A stretch of 43,018 bases of DNA from contig NZ_JACHJG010000007.1 in the NCBI RefSeq assembly GCF_014203545.1, positions 1 through 43,018 of the forward strand, read 5' to 3'. The translations under genes and the position numbers were made by a program. The notes below the pieces were generated by a model. That model was not told the DNA's origin. It made no database searches and saw only the letters and a list, made by a program, of their open reading frames with translations. Shown here piece after piece: positions 25,950 through 32,990 of the stretch (position 1 is the first letter of the stretch; each line of letters opens with the position of its first letter). The stretch comes from Streptomyces netropsis (GTDB lineage Bacteria > Actinomycetota > Actinomycetes > Streptomycetales > Streptomycetaceae).

Positions 25950-25955
25950 TACACT
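25950..25955 (+). promoter_or_regulatory. -10 element for a leaderless second methyltransferase message
   Basis: TACACT ends 7 bases before the ATG at 25963 and no ribosome site intervenes. With the hairpin just upstream, this suggests separate, leaderless expression of the active methyltransferase. No strong -35 is seen (TAGTGA at 18-bp spacing). Confidence 0.5.
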
Positions 25956-25962
25956 CGTCGAC

Positions 25963-27147
25963 ATGGCCGCCGACAGCACCACCGAACCCATCAGCATTGT
26001 TGATCTCTTCGCTGGATGCGGTGGCTTCACTCAAGGGTTTCATTCCCTCTTGACAGCAGGCTCAGGAAAACCGGCCTTCCGCTCCGTCGCCGCCGTCGAG
26101 CACGATATCGCCGCAGCATCGACCTACGCCTTGAATTTCGCTGAAGAGGCAGGCGGCATTGATCACATCCATGCGGGTGACATCGAGACATGGTTTCCTG
26201 AGGAACTTGGCATTCAGGCCGAAGTGATCCTCGGTGGGCCTCCCTGTCAAGGTTTTTCCGGTCTCGGTAAAGAAGATGCCGACGACCCGCGAAATCAATT
26301 GTGGCGCGAATACCTGCGCATCGTGAACACCATCAAGCCGAAGATCTTCGTGATCGAGAACGTGGACCGCTTCCTGCGGTCCCCCGAGTTCGCCCTCCTG
26401 CATGCCGCGACGGAGAAGCCTGATGGGGATCTGCGCGACTACCGACTCGTCGAGTTCTCAGTCCTCAACTCAGCCGACTTCGGTGTTCCACAGGCCCGCC
26501 GCCGAGCAATCGTCATAGCGGTTCGCCGTGATCTGCAGGGCCTCGCCGAACTCCGGTATCCGCCGCGTACGCACGCGAAGAACGCTGTGGCCGGCGACTC
26601 GCTTCTGACCGGGACCGAAATATTGCAACCCTGGGTGAGTGTAGGCCCGGAGGTTTTCGCAAAGACTCCCTACTGGGCGCTGACCACGTCACTCCCCGCC
26701 GGCAGATGCGCCCCACTCGGGAAGAGTCTGCCTGGGATTTTCGAGACCACCGACCTCCATGTCGGACGCCGCCCGGTCGAACTGTCGGTACGGCGCTACA
26801 TGTCCATTCCTCCCGGCGGCAACAGACACGATATTCCCGACGAACTCTCCACCCCGAATTGGATCGCTCATCGGACCGGTTCGCACGACGTCATGGGGCG
26901 CATGTACTGGGACCGGCCGTCCGTGACCATTCGCACAGAGTTCTACAAACCGGAGAAGGGGCGCTACTTGCACCCCACGGCCCACCGGCCGATCACGCAC
27001 TACGAGGCAGCACTGATCCAGGGCTTTCCTCCCGAATTCAAGTGGTGTGGCAGCAAGGTACAGATCGGGCGGCAGATCGGGAACGCCGTACCTGTCGGGC
27101 TGTCACGAGCCATTGCGGGGGTCATTCACCAAGCTTTGCGAGGCTGA
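25963..27147 (+). CDS. DNA cytosine-5 methyltransferase (catalytically intact)
   Basis: The 394-residue protein has all expected motifs: motif I ISIVDLFAGCGGFTQGF (about 10-26), motif IV LGGPPCQGFSGLG with catalytic Cys95, motif VI VIENVDRF (about 128-135), motif VIII ADFGVPQARRRAIV, a variable target-recognition region (about 200-330), motif IX YEAALIQGFPPEF, and motif X IGRQIGNAVPVGLSRAI. It methylates C5 of cytosine within a target site that cannot be read from the sequence, protecting host DNA from the neighbouring nuclease. It appears to have its own leaderless promoter, which would let methylation come first when the island enters a new host. Its 3' end overlaps the converging gene by 26 bases. 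Confidence 0.93.
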   Translation: MAADSTTEPISIVDLFAGCGGFTQGFHSLLTAGSGKPAFRSVAAVEHDIAAASTYALNFAEEAGGIDHIHAGDIETWFPEELGIQAEVILGGPPCQGFSGLGKEDADDPRNQLWREYLRIVNTIKPKIFVIENVDRFLRSPEFALLHAATEKPDGDLRDYRLVEFSVLNSADFGVPQARRRAIVIAVRRDLQGLAELRYPPRTHAKNAVAGDSLLTGTEILQPWVSVGPEVFAKTPYWALTTSLPAGRCAPLGKSLPGIFETTDLHVGRRPVELSVRRYMSIPPGGNRHDIPDELSTPNWIAHRTGSHDVMGRMYWDRPSVTIRTEFYKPEKGRYLHPTAHRPITHYEAALIQGFPPEFKWCGSKVQIGRQIGNAVPVGLSRAIAGVIHQALRG

Positions 27148-28057
27148 CACCGCCTTGCGGCCCGCTGCCCTCTGCTCCCTTCCGCTGGCGAACAGGCGCC
27201 GCCTGCAACAGTTCCTCGAAGTAGCTCGTCAGGCGGTCCACAGATTGTTGTGGAACAGGGCCGTCGTCCGGGCCCTCAGGCAGTCGGTCCCACGGCACGG
27301 ACGCACTCCACTCGGCATCCCTGATCCAGCCCATGAGGCCGTCTAGATGCAGCGGTTCGTCCGGGGCGAGTACCTCGTACATCAAAGTACATCCTGCCGC
27401 GTTGACGGCCGAGGACAGCGCATTCACCTTGTCGCCGAGAAGCGACGTTTCGGCTGCCGTCAAGGACTCGAGGACTCGAACCAGGGCACGCGCGGTGGGG
27501 CGGTGGTCGACGACAGAAAGTCGCAGCGTCGTGTTCACCATGTCCTGGTTACTGCAGGCCACCTCTGCAGGCCTGTAGTCCTCTCCGTCGCGGAACATCT
27601 CGGCAGCCCACCACAACCTGGCAAAGGCTTGTTTGTAGTGCGGGCCGAGGAAGCGGTCTCCGGTCGCGGACGGACTACCGCCGTCCTTGCCGACAGCCCC
27701 CTTGTGCCGCCACACGACATAGTCCGGGGCAACAACCATGGCAAGGTAGGCCCACAACTCCGGCTCAGCTGCCTCGGCCCGGGTCATCCTGATCGTGGCA
27801 TGCAACCGTGGAGCCAACCAGGCGTCCGCCCGTGTCCGTCGGTCGGCGAATCGTCTCATCGCTTCGTCGAGGAGCCCCCGGACGGGAGCGGTGGCCCATC
27901 TGACCCCGGTGTCGGCCAATGGCTTGCTTTCACGGATCAGCGCAACTCGTGGCGGCTCATCGGCGCCACTGCGCACCCCTTCGCTGAGGTACCTGCTCAC
28001 AATCGGCCCGGGGAGCAACGCCAGCTGCTCCGGAAGGCACGTGTCGGCCCGGCTCAT
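27122..28057 (-). CDS. Uncharacterised protein, DUF6339-like
   Basis: The 311-residue protein is soluble and largely helical by composition. The conserved-looking core is ELWAYLAMVVAPDYVVWRH (about 106-124) and FARLWWAAEMFRDG (about 155-168), rich in Trp and acidic/basic pairs. This resembles what I remember of DUF6339 proteins, some of which sit in actinobacterial defence loci; I am not certain. No nuclease, ATPase or methyltransferase motif is visible. It is the last gene of a three-gene operon whose members overlap by ATGA junctions, so its product is needed together with the two upstream proteins. It converges on the active methyltransferase and overlaps it by 26 bases. Confidence 0.75.
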   Translation of the reverse strand: MSRADTCLPEQLALLPGPIVSRYLSEGVRSGADEPPRVALIRESKPLADTGVRWATAPVRGLLDEAMRRFADRRTRADAWLAPRLHATIRMTRAEAAEPELWAYLAMVVAPDYVVWRHKGAVGKDGGSPSATGDRFLGPHYKQAFARLWWAAEMFRDGEDYRPAEVACSNQDMVNTTLRLSVVDHRPTARALVRVLESLTAAETSLLGDKVNALSSAVNAAGCTLMYEVLAPDEPLHLDGLMGWIRDAEWSASVPWDRLPEGPDDGPVPQQSVDRLTSYFEELLQAAPVRQRKGAEGSGPQGGVSLAKLGE

Positions 28058-29028
28058 CGGCGAGCCCCCTCATCAACACGATCCAGTACGCGCACCGCGT
28101 CTCTCAATCCCTTCGCCACCTTGCTGCGACGAGCTGCCGCGTACTGGATGCTCGCCTGCATCTCCGACCAACTCTGTCCGTCGTTCCGCCGTTTGTGCAC
28201 CTCATGCAGCGCGCTCTCCAGCGATGCGGCAGGTACGACCTCCGGAAGCATGGACCGCAGGACAGCTCCTCTCCACCCAGAAGGAAGGCGGGGAGTTCCG
28301 TCCTCGTCGAAGTCGAGGTCAGTGACAGCGGAATGGAACATAGCCGTCCATGCTTCCTCGGCGATCTGGGCTGCGACGACGTCCCGCATGGCCTTCTCCA
28401 CCGGGCTACCGGATCCATTCAGGAGATCGATGACGCCCTCGAAGGCAGTGTTGAGGCGTACGGTCGGCATGTCGCCTGTCGCGTCCACCAACCACGGTGC
28501 CTCCTTGAACGGCCTGAGCCATTGCTCGGGCCCGTCACGGAAATCAACCTCAATGATGTTCAGCTCCCGCTCACGACGGGGGTCACGGGCGGCCAGGTCC
28601 AAGTACCACGGCCTCTCCGTGCCGCCGATCACCCGTCCGGGCACACCTCCGACGGTGGCGACAACAGAGGCGGTCAACACTGCTCGATTACGGTGCATGG
28701 CCCGGGCCATGTGGACCCTGCCCGTCCAGGCCCCTTGCTGTGTGGGTGCGAGCCGTGTCACCGAACGCGCGTTGGTGGCACCTTCGGCGAGCACCGCTAC
28801 ACACACCACGTCTTCCCAGGGGCCTTCTGCGATCTCCCGCTCCGGCAGCGTGACACGTACCTCGAAGCGTGCTTCGTCCCAACGCGCGCGCTCGACCTCG
28901 TGCAACGCGACTGTCTGCTGTTCTCTGGAGATCCTGGAGTACGGGAGGTCGTGACTGTCGATCTTCGCACTCGCGACCTCCAACCGAACGTCGCCTGCCA
29001 ACGTGCGGTAGGAAACCGTAGACCTCAT
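28054..29028 (-). CDS. Uncharacterised middle protein of the HTH-ATPase operon
   Basis: The 324-residue protein matches no family that I recognise. The N-terminal 150 residues look beta-rich, with alternating hydrophobic residues (MRSTVSYRTLAGDVRLEVAS). A middle segment WLVDATGDMPTVRLNTAFEGVIDLLNG (about 162-190) precedes a helical, charged C-terminus. No signal peptide, membrane helix or nuclease motif is visible. It overlaps the ATPase gene upstream and the DUF6339-like gene downstream by four bases each (29025-29028, 28054-28057). The strict coupling argues for a stoichiometric complex with the ATPase. The function is unknown. Confidence 0.75.
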   Translation of the reverse strand: MRSTVSYRTLAGDVRLEVASAKIDSHDLPYSRISREQQTVALHEVERARWDEARFEVRVTLPEREIAEGPWEDVVCVAVLAEGATNARSVTRLAPTQQGAWTGRVHMARAMHRNRAVLTASVVATVGGVPGRVIGGTERPWYLDLAARDPRRERELNIIEVDFRDGPEQWLRPFKEAPWLVDATGDMPTVRLNTAFEGVIDLLNGSGSPVEKAMRDVVAAQIAEEAWTAMFHSAVTDLDFDEDGTPRLPSGWRGAVLRSMLPEVVPAASLESALHEVHKRRNDGQSWSEMQASIQYAAARRSKVAKGLRDAVRVLDRVDEGARR

Positions 29029-31124
29029 GCCATCGCTCCCCGGGCAGTCTGGAGGTCGACGACGAGTCGTGCCAGCGTGGCCGGCACAGGGTGACTGTCC
29101 GGATCGGTGACACCAGAGAAGTAAGCGCTTCTCACGCCGGGCTCGATCCGTAGAATTCCATTTTCGATCCGGCAGTTCTCACCTGCCGACAGTTCTGCCC
29201 ATGCCAACACGGGCCGGCCTCCCGACCGCACATCGAACTTCGCAACAGGCGTGGCCAACCAGGGATCGTCCCGCTGCGGCACTCGCAACTCCGCCTCGAT
29301 GTGCCAAGCTCCCGTCTCGTCCACACGAGCCGAAAGGCCACAGATTGTCGGCGGGCTCTCGCTTCTCCGACGACTGACCTCGGCACCCAACCGCAACCGC
29401 TCCCTGAGAGCCGCCGGGCCGGTGTCGTTTCGGGACTCCTTGCGACCGACGATGCTGCGGACCGCGTTGTCCATCGCGCTACGGAACTCCGCGAGGCGCG
29501 TCAAAGCGCCACGTACATAGACAGCTGCCAGCTCGTCCGTCCGGTCCCACTTGTTGTGCTCGGGTGGCTCGGAAGCACGGAGGAAGGCTTCTGCCAATCT
29601 GACGTCCTCTCCCTCCCGCCCAGTCGCATAACCGGCGAGAAGGACAGCCTGGAAGGGGTCCGTGCCGAGCGGAATCTCACGCGGTCGCCGTGTCTCAACG
29701 GTCATTCGGTTGCCGCGCATGCACACCAGCCTGTTGTACTCGTTGTCGGCGCCGTCGGCGGGAGTCACCAGTAGCACCGCTTCGTGCGACACACCCTTGC
29801 CTGCCCGGGCTCCGTCGGTACGCAGGGGAGGAACCCGCAGTTCCACGGTGGTGAGAGCTACCTGGTCACTGGCCGTCAGAACGTCCACTGTCTCGCGGTC
29901 CAAGTAGGCCTTGAGCGCCCGTGTCTCCGCAGGGCGATGCGCGTGGGGGTCTACCCGCTCCTCGGGAATTACCTCCTTACCGTTGCGCAGCGCCGTCACC
30001 GAAGACTGAAGCAGTGGCAACGTGGAGCGGCCAGAAGTCATGGCTGCCCAAAAGTTCTTCGCCAAGGCACCGACGAGCTTTGCATGCATGTCCGCCAAGC
30101 CGAGGGAGTCCTTCTCGGCATCGTCGCCGGCATCGTGGGCGCCGACGATCAGGAACGAGGTACCCGGTTCGGCGCTCTCACGTTGCAGATACAAGCGTTT
30201 CGTCGTCTCCTCGTCCGCCCACCAGGATCGGGAGACCCCCTTGTAGGCGGGGGCAGTGTCGGGCTCGCCCAGCCACGCGGGGCCGGCATACGGAACGCCG
30301 TCGACCTCACGCCACGGCAGGTCCAACCGCCCGATGAGCCGCCGCTCGGTCCGCCCTTCGTGTGGCTGCGAGAGCGTGCTGTTCATCAGCACCAGCCCCA
30401 ACCGGCTCGTGGCCCAGAGCGTTGCCTTGCCCAGGCCGTAGGAACCTCCGGCCCGCCCGCCGTTCTCCTTGTGACTATCGAGTTGCCGTCGCACAACAGC
30501 AGCAAATCTGCCGTCGTCGTACTCGGAACCGGTCAGCCCCGACGCGTTGTAGTCGTCGATGCGGAGCAGCAACAAGCTGCTGGTGTCACGGAGCCTCCGC
30601 AAGCCCTCGGCCAGCACCCGGCCGACCTTCTGCGGGTGCTGCGCGGCCGCGTCGTAATGGGCTTCGAGGTCACTCCAGTGCAGAGCCTCGAGGAAGTTAC
30701 TGAGGTATTCGCCCGTGAGCTCGTGCAGCGTGTACCGCACGCGTACCGGGCGACCCTGGTCAAGCCTCTCATCGAGGCTGTTCTGGGTGGCCTCGCGCGC
30801 CAGGATGGCCAGATCCGCGTCGAACGCGAAGGCTGCGGCGTTGCCGAACTCCCGTCCGCCATCTGCATGAGCCTTCCGGTGGTACCACCTGGCGGCCCCA
30901 CCGCCTGGTTCCGGTTCACCCATTGCCGTCGTCGCGCCCGGCTCCAGTTGCAGGAACTGCTCAATGGCTCGCAGCTTGTCCGCCCGTGGCATGGCCCGGT
31001 TGTTGACCCACGCCGAGACTGCAGCGCGACTCACGTCCAGAGCAGCAGCCAACTGACTCTGGCTGACCTGCTTCCTCTGGAGTTGTCGTTCGAGCCAGGC
31101 GCCGAAGGTGTTGGTCTCGCTCAT
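29025..31124 (-). CDS. XRE-type HTH fused to a divergent GHKL ATPase
   Basis: The 699-residue protein opens with a Cro/C1-type helix-turn-helix (about 17-60; QSQLAAALDVSRAAVSAWVN). A linker leads to a GHKL-like ATPase. The N-box is LAREATQNSLDERLD (about 108-122), the G1-like box is RIDDYNASGL (about 188-197), where the glycines are altered, and the ATP-lid box is GGSYGLGKATLW (about 226-237). The remaining 450 residues are unassigned. It differs from the MORC-like ATPase on the other strand: the island holds two distinct GHKL ATPases. The HTH could recognise DNA or repress the operon itself, since inverted repeats lie just upstream. ATG 31124 follows GGAG at seven bases; longer readings have no such site. 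Confidence 0.82.
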   Translation of the reverse strand: MSETNTFGAWLERQLQRKQVSQSQLAAALDVSRAAVSAWVNNRAMPRADKLRAIEQFLQLEPGATTAMGEPEPGGGAARWYHRKAHADGGREFGNAAAFAFDADLAILAREATQNSLDERLDQGRPVRVRYTLHELTGEYLSNFLEALHWSDLEAHYDAAAQHPQKVGRVLAEGLRRLRDTSSLLLLRIDDYNASGLTGSEYDDGRFAAVVRRQLDSHKENGGRAGGSYGLGKATLWATSRLGLVLMNSTLSQPHEGRTERRLIGRLDLPWREVDGVPYAGPAWLGEPDTAPAYKGVSRSWWADEETTKRLYLQRESAEPGTSFLIVGAHDAGDDAEKDSLGLADMHAKLVGALAKNFWAAMTSGRSTLPLLQSSVTALRNGKEVIPEERVDPHAHRPAETRALKAYLDRETVDVLTASDQVALTTVELRVPPLRTDGARAGKGVSHEAVLLVTPADGADNEYNRLVCMRGNRMTVETRRPREIPLGTDPFQAVLLAGYATGREGEDVRLAEAFLRASEPPEHNKWDRTDELAAVYVRGALTRLAEFRSAMDNAVRSIVGRKESRNDTGPAALRERLRLGAEVSRRRSESPPTICGLSARVDETGAWHIEAELRVPQRDDPWLATPVAKFDVRSGGRPVLAWAELSAGENCRIENGILRIEPGVRSAYFSGVTDPDSHPVPATLARLVVDLQTARGAMA

Positions 31125-31176
31125 GGTGCTTCTCCGCATCGCCGCACTGTGCACATCAGCACCACCGAGGTTAACT

Positions 31177-31212
31177 TTGACGTTTGAGCGTCGTCAATTT
31201 CCAGTTGACGAC
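31177..31212. promoter_or_regulatory. Operator-like inverted repeats upstream of the HTH-ATPase operon
   Basis: Three alternating half-sites occur: TTGACG (31177-31182), CGTCAA (31192-31197) and TTGACG (31205-31210). The last two extend to a perfect 8-bp dyad GTCGTCAA-N7-TTGACGAC (31190-31212). On the - strand TTGACG (31192-31197) also looks like a -35, with TTAACC as a poor -10 after 17 bases. Overlap of operator and promoter suggests autorepression by the HTH domain. Confidence 0.5.
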
Positions 31213-31281
31213 CTAGCGCGCAGCCCCGCGAGAACATTCCTTACGGCCGGAATTTTACGCCGGCATTTTGTAAACCCAGGA

Positions 31282-31312
31282 TTGACGTCGCCGCCGGGGT
31301 GGGTGCTACGGT
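31282..31312 (+). promoter_or_regulatory. Candidate promoter of the 49-residue protein
   Basis: TTGACG (31282-31287) and TACGGT (31307-31312) are separated by 19 bases, 64 bases before the ATG at 31377. The preceding region (31240-31270) is unusually AT-rich for this genome and holds a near-direct repeat (ACGGCCGGAATTTT / ACGCCGGCATTTT). Confidence 0.5.
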
Positions 31313-31376
31313 TCCTGACGTCCCACCAGACGATCACTCCCAACCCCTCGGGGTTCCTGCCTGGAAGGCTGCGCTC

Positions 31377-31526
31377 ATGTCCGAGCAGAATCGCGTCGAG
31401 TACACGGTCGAGGTCGACGAGGAGAGCCCGTCCTCCGTCACCGTTCACCACGCGAAGGGGGGCACCTCGATCATCGTGGACCCCGGGGCCGACACCGTCC
31501 GTATCTCATTCAAGCGCGCCCTCTAG
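31377..31526 (+). CDS. Small acidic protein of unknown function
   Basis: The 49-residue protein begins MSEQNRVEYTVEVDEE and is predicted to be mostly beta-strand, with an acidic first half. GGAAGG lies 8 bases upstream of the ATG and a promoter candidate lies further up, so it is probably a real gene. An upstream in-frame reading has no ribosome site. It is not recognised. It lies between the defence island and the scar region, divergent from the HTH-ATPase operon, and could be a regulator, an antitoxin-like factor or an unrelated core gene. Confidence 0.6.
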   Translation: MSEQNRVEYTVEVDEESPSSVTVHHAKGGTSIIVDPGADTVRISFKRAL

Positions 31527-31673
31527 ACCCCACTGCGCCCTCCTGCGAGTGCCTCGACGGTCGCCCTGTCTCCCTCCGGCAAGTCCTCAGCCGGGGGGAG
31601 AGGCGCGAAACGGTCCCCACAGAACCCGACATCTTGCTCAAGCCTTCGCGCGGCCTCGTCCCAAGGTCACGCC

Positions 31674-31732
31674 ATGTCGTTCTCCGCGCACGGCAGCGCA
31701 GCGGCCGCAGCGCGTGCCAGCCCAGGCGGTGG
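31674..31732 (-). pseudogene. Relic duplicate of the 3' part of the GNAT gene
   Basis: This segment aligns with 32040-32093, the part of the neighbouring GNAT gene that encodes HRLGWHELRPLPGAENDI. It carries a 5-base insertion that breaks the frame (HRLGWHALRPL, then out of frame). Both copies have the same orientation, 366 bases apart. It is too short and frameshifted to be functional. It marks a duplication or recombination event at the island edge. Confidence 0.75.
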
Positions 31733-31737
31733 CGGCT

Positions 31738-31776
31738 ACCTCCGCCCTTATCGAGCGTGCCCTGAGGGAGATGTGA
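31738..31776 (+). pseudogene. Possible 3' remnant of an XRE regulator gene
   Basis: The frame ending at TGA 31774-31776 reads ATSALIERALREM, like the C-terminal ends of the XRE/DUF5753 regulators that usually precede DUF397 genes. The stop overlaps the DUF397 ATG as TGATG, the usual coupled junction. Directly upstream the sequence becomes the GNAT relic, so the rest of the regulator is gone. This is inference from a very short match. Confidence 0.4.
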
Positions 31777-31985
31777 TGCACGACGGACCTTCGGCGATAG
31801 CCGCAGACGCATGGTTCAAGTCCTCGTACAGCGGGGCCGGTACGACGGAGTGCGTCGAGGCGGCCTTCCGCTCGCACCACACCGCCGTCCGCGACTCCAA
31901 GAACCCCGGCGGCGCCGTCATCGCGTTCCCTCACGGCGCCTGGGCGGACTTCGTCGGGGCCATACGGATCGGGCGGCTCGGCTGA
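31776..31985 (+). CDS. DUF397-domain protein, orphan copy
   Basis: The 69-residue protein shows the DUF397 pattern: WFKSSYSGAGTTECVEAA (about 12-29), then a short strand, HTAVRDSKNPGG (about 34-45), and F-xx-GAWADFV near the end. DUF397 proteins are abundant in Streptomyces and nearly always follow an XRE-family gene; together they affect development and may act as toxin/antitoxin or anti-sigma-like pairs. Here no intact XRE gene precedes it, only a probable remnant. GAGGGAG (31764-31770) lies five bases upstream of the ATG. Its 3' end overlaps the converging GNAT gene by 55 bases. Confidence 0.85.
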   Translation: MHDGPSAIAADAWFKSSYSGAGTTECVEAAFRSHHTAVRDSKNPGGAVIAFPHGAWADFVGAIRIGRLG

Positions 31986-32539
31986 GGGCGCTGGCCGCCG
32001 GCGGTGGCGCCCGGGTGGGTCGGGGACAGGAAGACCGCTATGTCGTTCTCCGCGCCCGGCAGCGGGCGTAGTTCGTGCCAGCCCAGGCGGTGGTACGTCG
32101 CCATGGTGGCCGTGGCCTTGCGGGCCGTGAGGAGCCAGGAGCGGGCCGCGGGGGCGTCCGTGGTGAGTTCGGTGAGGAGGCGGCGCCCCAGGCCGTTGGC
32201 TCGGGAGCGGCGGCGGACGGCCAGTTCGTCGACCTCCAGGGCGCCCATCAGCAGGTCGGTGACGCGTTCCGGGCCGAGCTGGGCCGTGACCTTGCCGTAT
32301 GCCCGCGCCGTCGGGAACGGGTGCTGGGTGAGCCAGCCCGTGGCGAAGCCCTCGATGCCCGCCGAGGACTGGGCGACGGCCGCGCGGAAGCCGAGTCGCT
32401 GTGCATCAGTGGTGAGGCGGGTGCGGAAGTGACGAACGGATTCCTCGCCCTCGTTCCACGGCGGTTCCGTGAACACCTCGGCGTACGCATCGACCAGCGC
32501 ATCGGCCAATCTCAGGACATTAGGCCCGTACCAGATCAC
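31931..32539 (-). CDS. GNAT-family N-acetyltransferase
   Basis: The 202-residue protein has an N-terminal strand/helix region with TEPPWNEGEE (about 24-33). The acetyl-CoA loop is seen as VDELAVRRRSRANGLGRRLLTEL (about 103-125), containing the R-x-x-G-x-G/A pattern. The C-terminal segment is YHRLGWHELRPLP (about 149-161). It transfers an acetyl group to an unknown amine substrate. The last 20 or so residues, beyond FLSPTHPG, read antisense through the DUF397 gene (55-base overlap), so the original stop may have been lost in the rearrangement that left the relic copy at 31674-31732. It is probably a core gene bordering the scar. Confidence 0.85.
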   Translation of the reverse strand: MIWYGPNVLRLADALVDAYAEVFTEPPWNEGEESVRHFRTRLTTDAQRLGFRAAVAQSSAGIEGFATGWLTQHPFPTARAYGKVTAQLGPERVTDLLMGALEVDELAVRRRSRANGLGRRLLTELTTDAPAARSWLLTARKATATMATYHRLGWHELRPLPGAENDIAVFLSPTHPGATAGGQRPQPSRPIRMAPTKSAQAP

Positions 32540-32634
32540 CTGTGCGCTCCTCGGGTCGAAGCCTCCCTCAAGTATCGAATCTACGCGGCGATAGCCTCTG
32601 GGGACCGAGCTTTTCCTTAGCCTGGAGGTGCCTT

Positions 32635-32868
32635 ATGGGTCGGATTCCGACGTCTGTTGTAGCCGCGAGCGGGCTTGTGGGTGGTTACGGCGTCGCCCGC
32701 TGGACCAAGCAGCGGCCGCTCGGCGGTGTGGCGCTGGCCGCCGCCGGGGCCGTGGCCGCGCGGCAGTGGGCACGGTCGGCCGGGGCGGGGAAGGCCGCCG
32801 CGCTGAGCGGGCTGTACGTCGCCGCGTTCGCCGGGTCCCATCCGCTCGCCAAGAAGGTCGGCGCCTGA
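32635..32868 (+). CDS. Small membrane protein, probably truncated by an in-frame TGA
   Basis: The 77-residue protein starts MGRIPTSVVAASGLVGGYGV and has two hydrophobic segments (about 5-20 and 27-42) followed by a third (about 52-66). GGAGGTG lies five bases before the ATG. After the TGA at 32866-32868 the same frame stays open for 21 more codons, to a second TGA at 32932-32934. It encodes PSVFAVAGGVALASWAVERR, a credible extra transmembrane helix with a positive end. TGG to TGA would explain this. Either the gene is a recent nonsense variant, the stop is read through, or the base is an error. The function is unknown. Confidence 0.75.
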   Translation: MGRIPTSVVAASGLVGGYGVARWTKQRPLGGVALAAAGAVAARQWARSAGAGKAAALSGLYVAAFAGSHPLAKKVGA

Positions 32869-32990
32869 CCGTCCGTCTTCGCCGTCGCCGGTGGGGTCGC
32901 CCTCGCCTCCTGGGCCGTCGAGCGCAGGGCCTGACCCGGCCCGTCACGGGGGAGGGCCGGGGGCTGACCCCGGCCCTCCCCCGACCCCCC

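Noticed and set aside
18774..27147. DISARM or BREX assignment
   Set aside because: No DrmA/DrmB/DrmC-like, PglX, PglZ or BrxC-like protein is present; the Z1 helicase with MORC ATPase points to a different type.
18774..31124. Prophage or integrative element
   Set aside because: No integrase, excisionase, structural phage gene, tRNA target or flanking direct repeat of useful length was found at the island edges.
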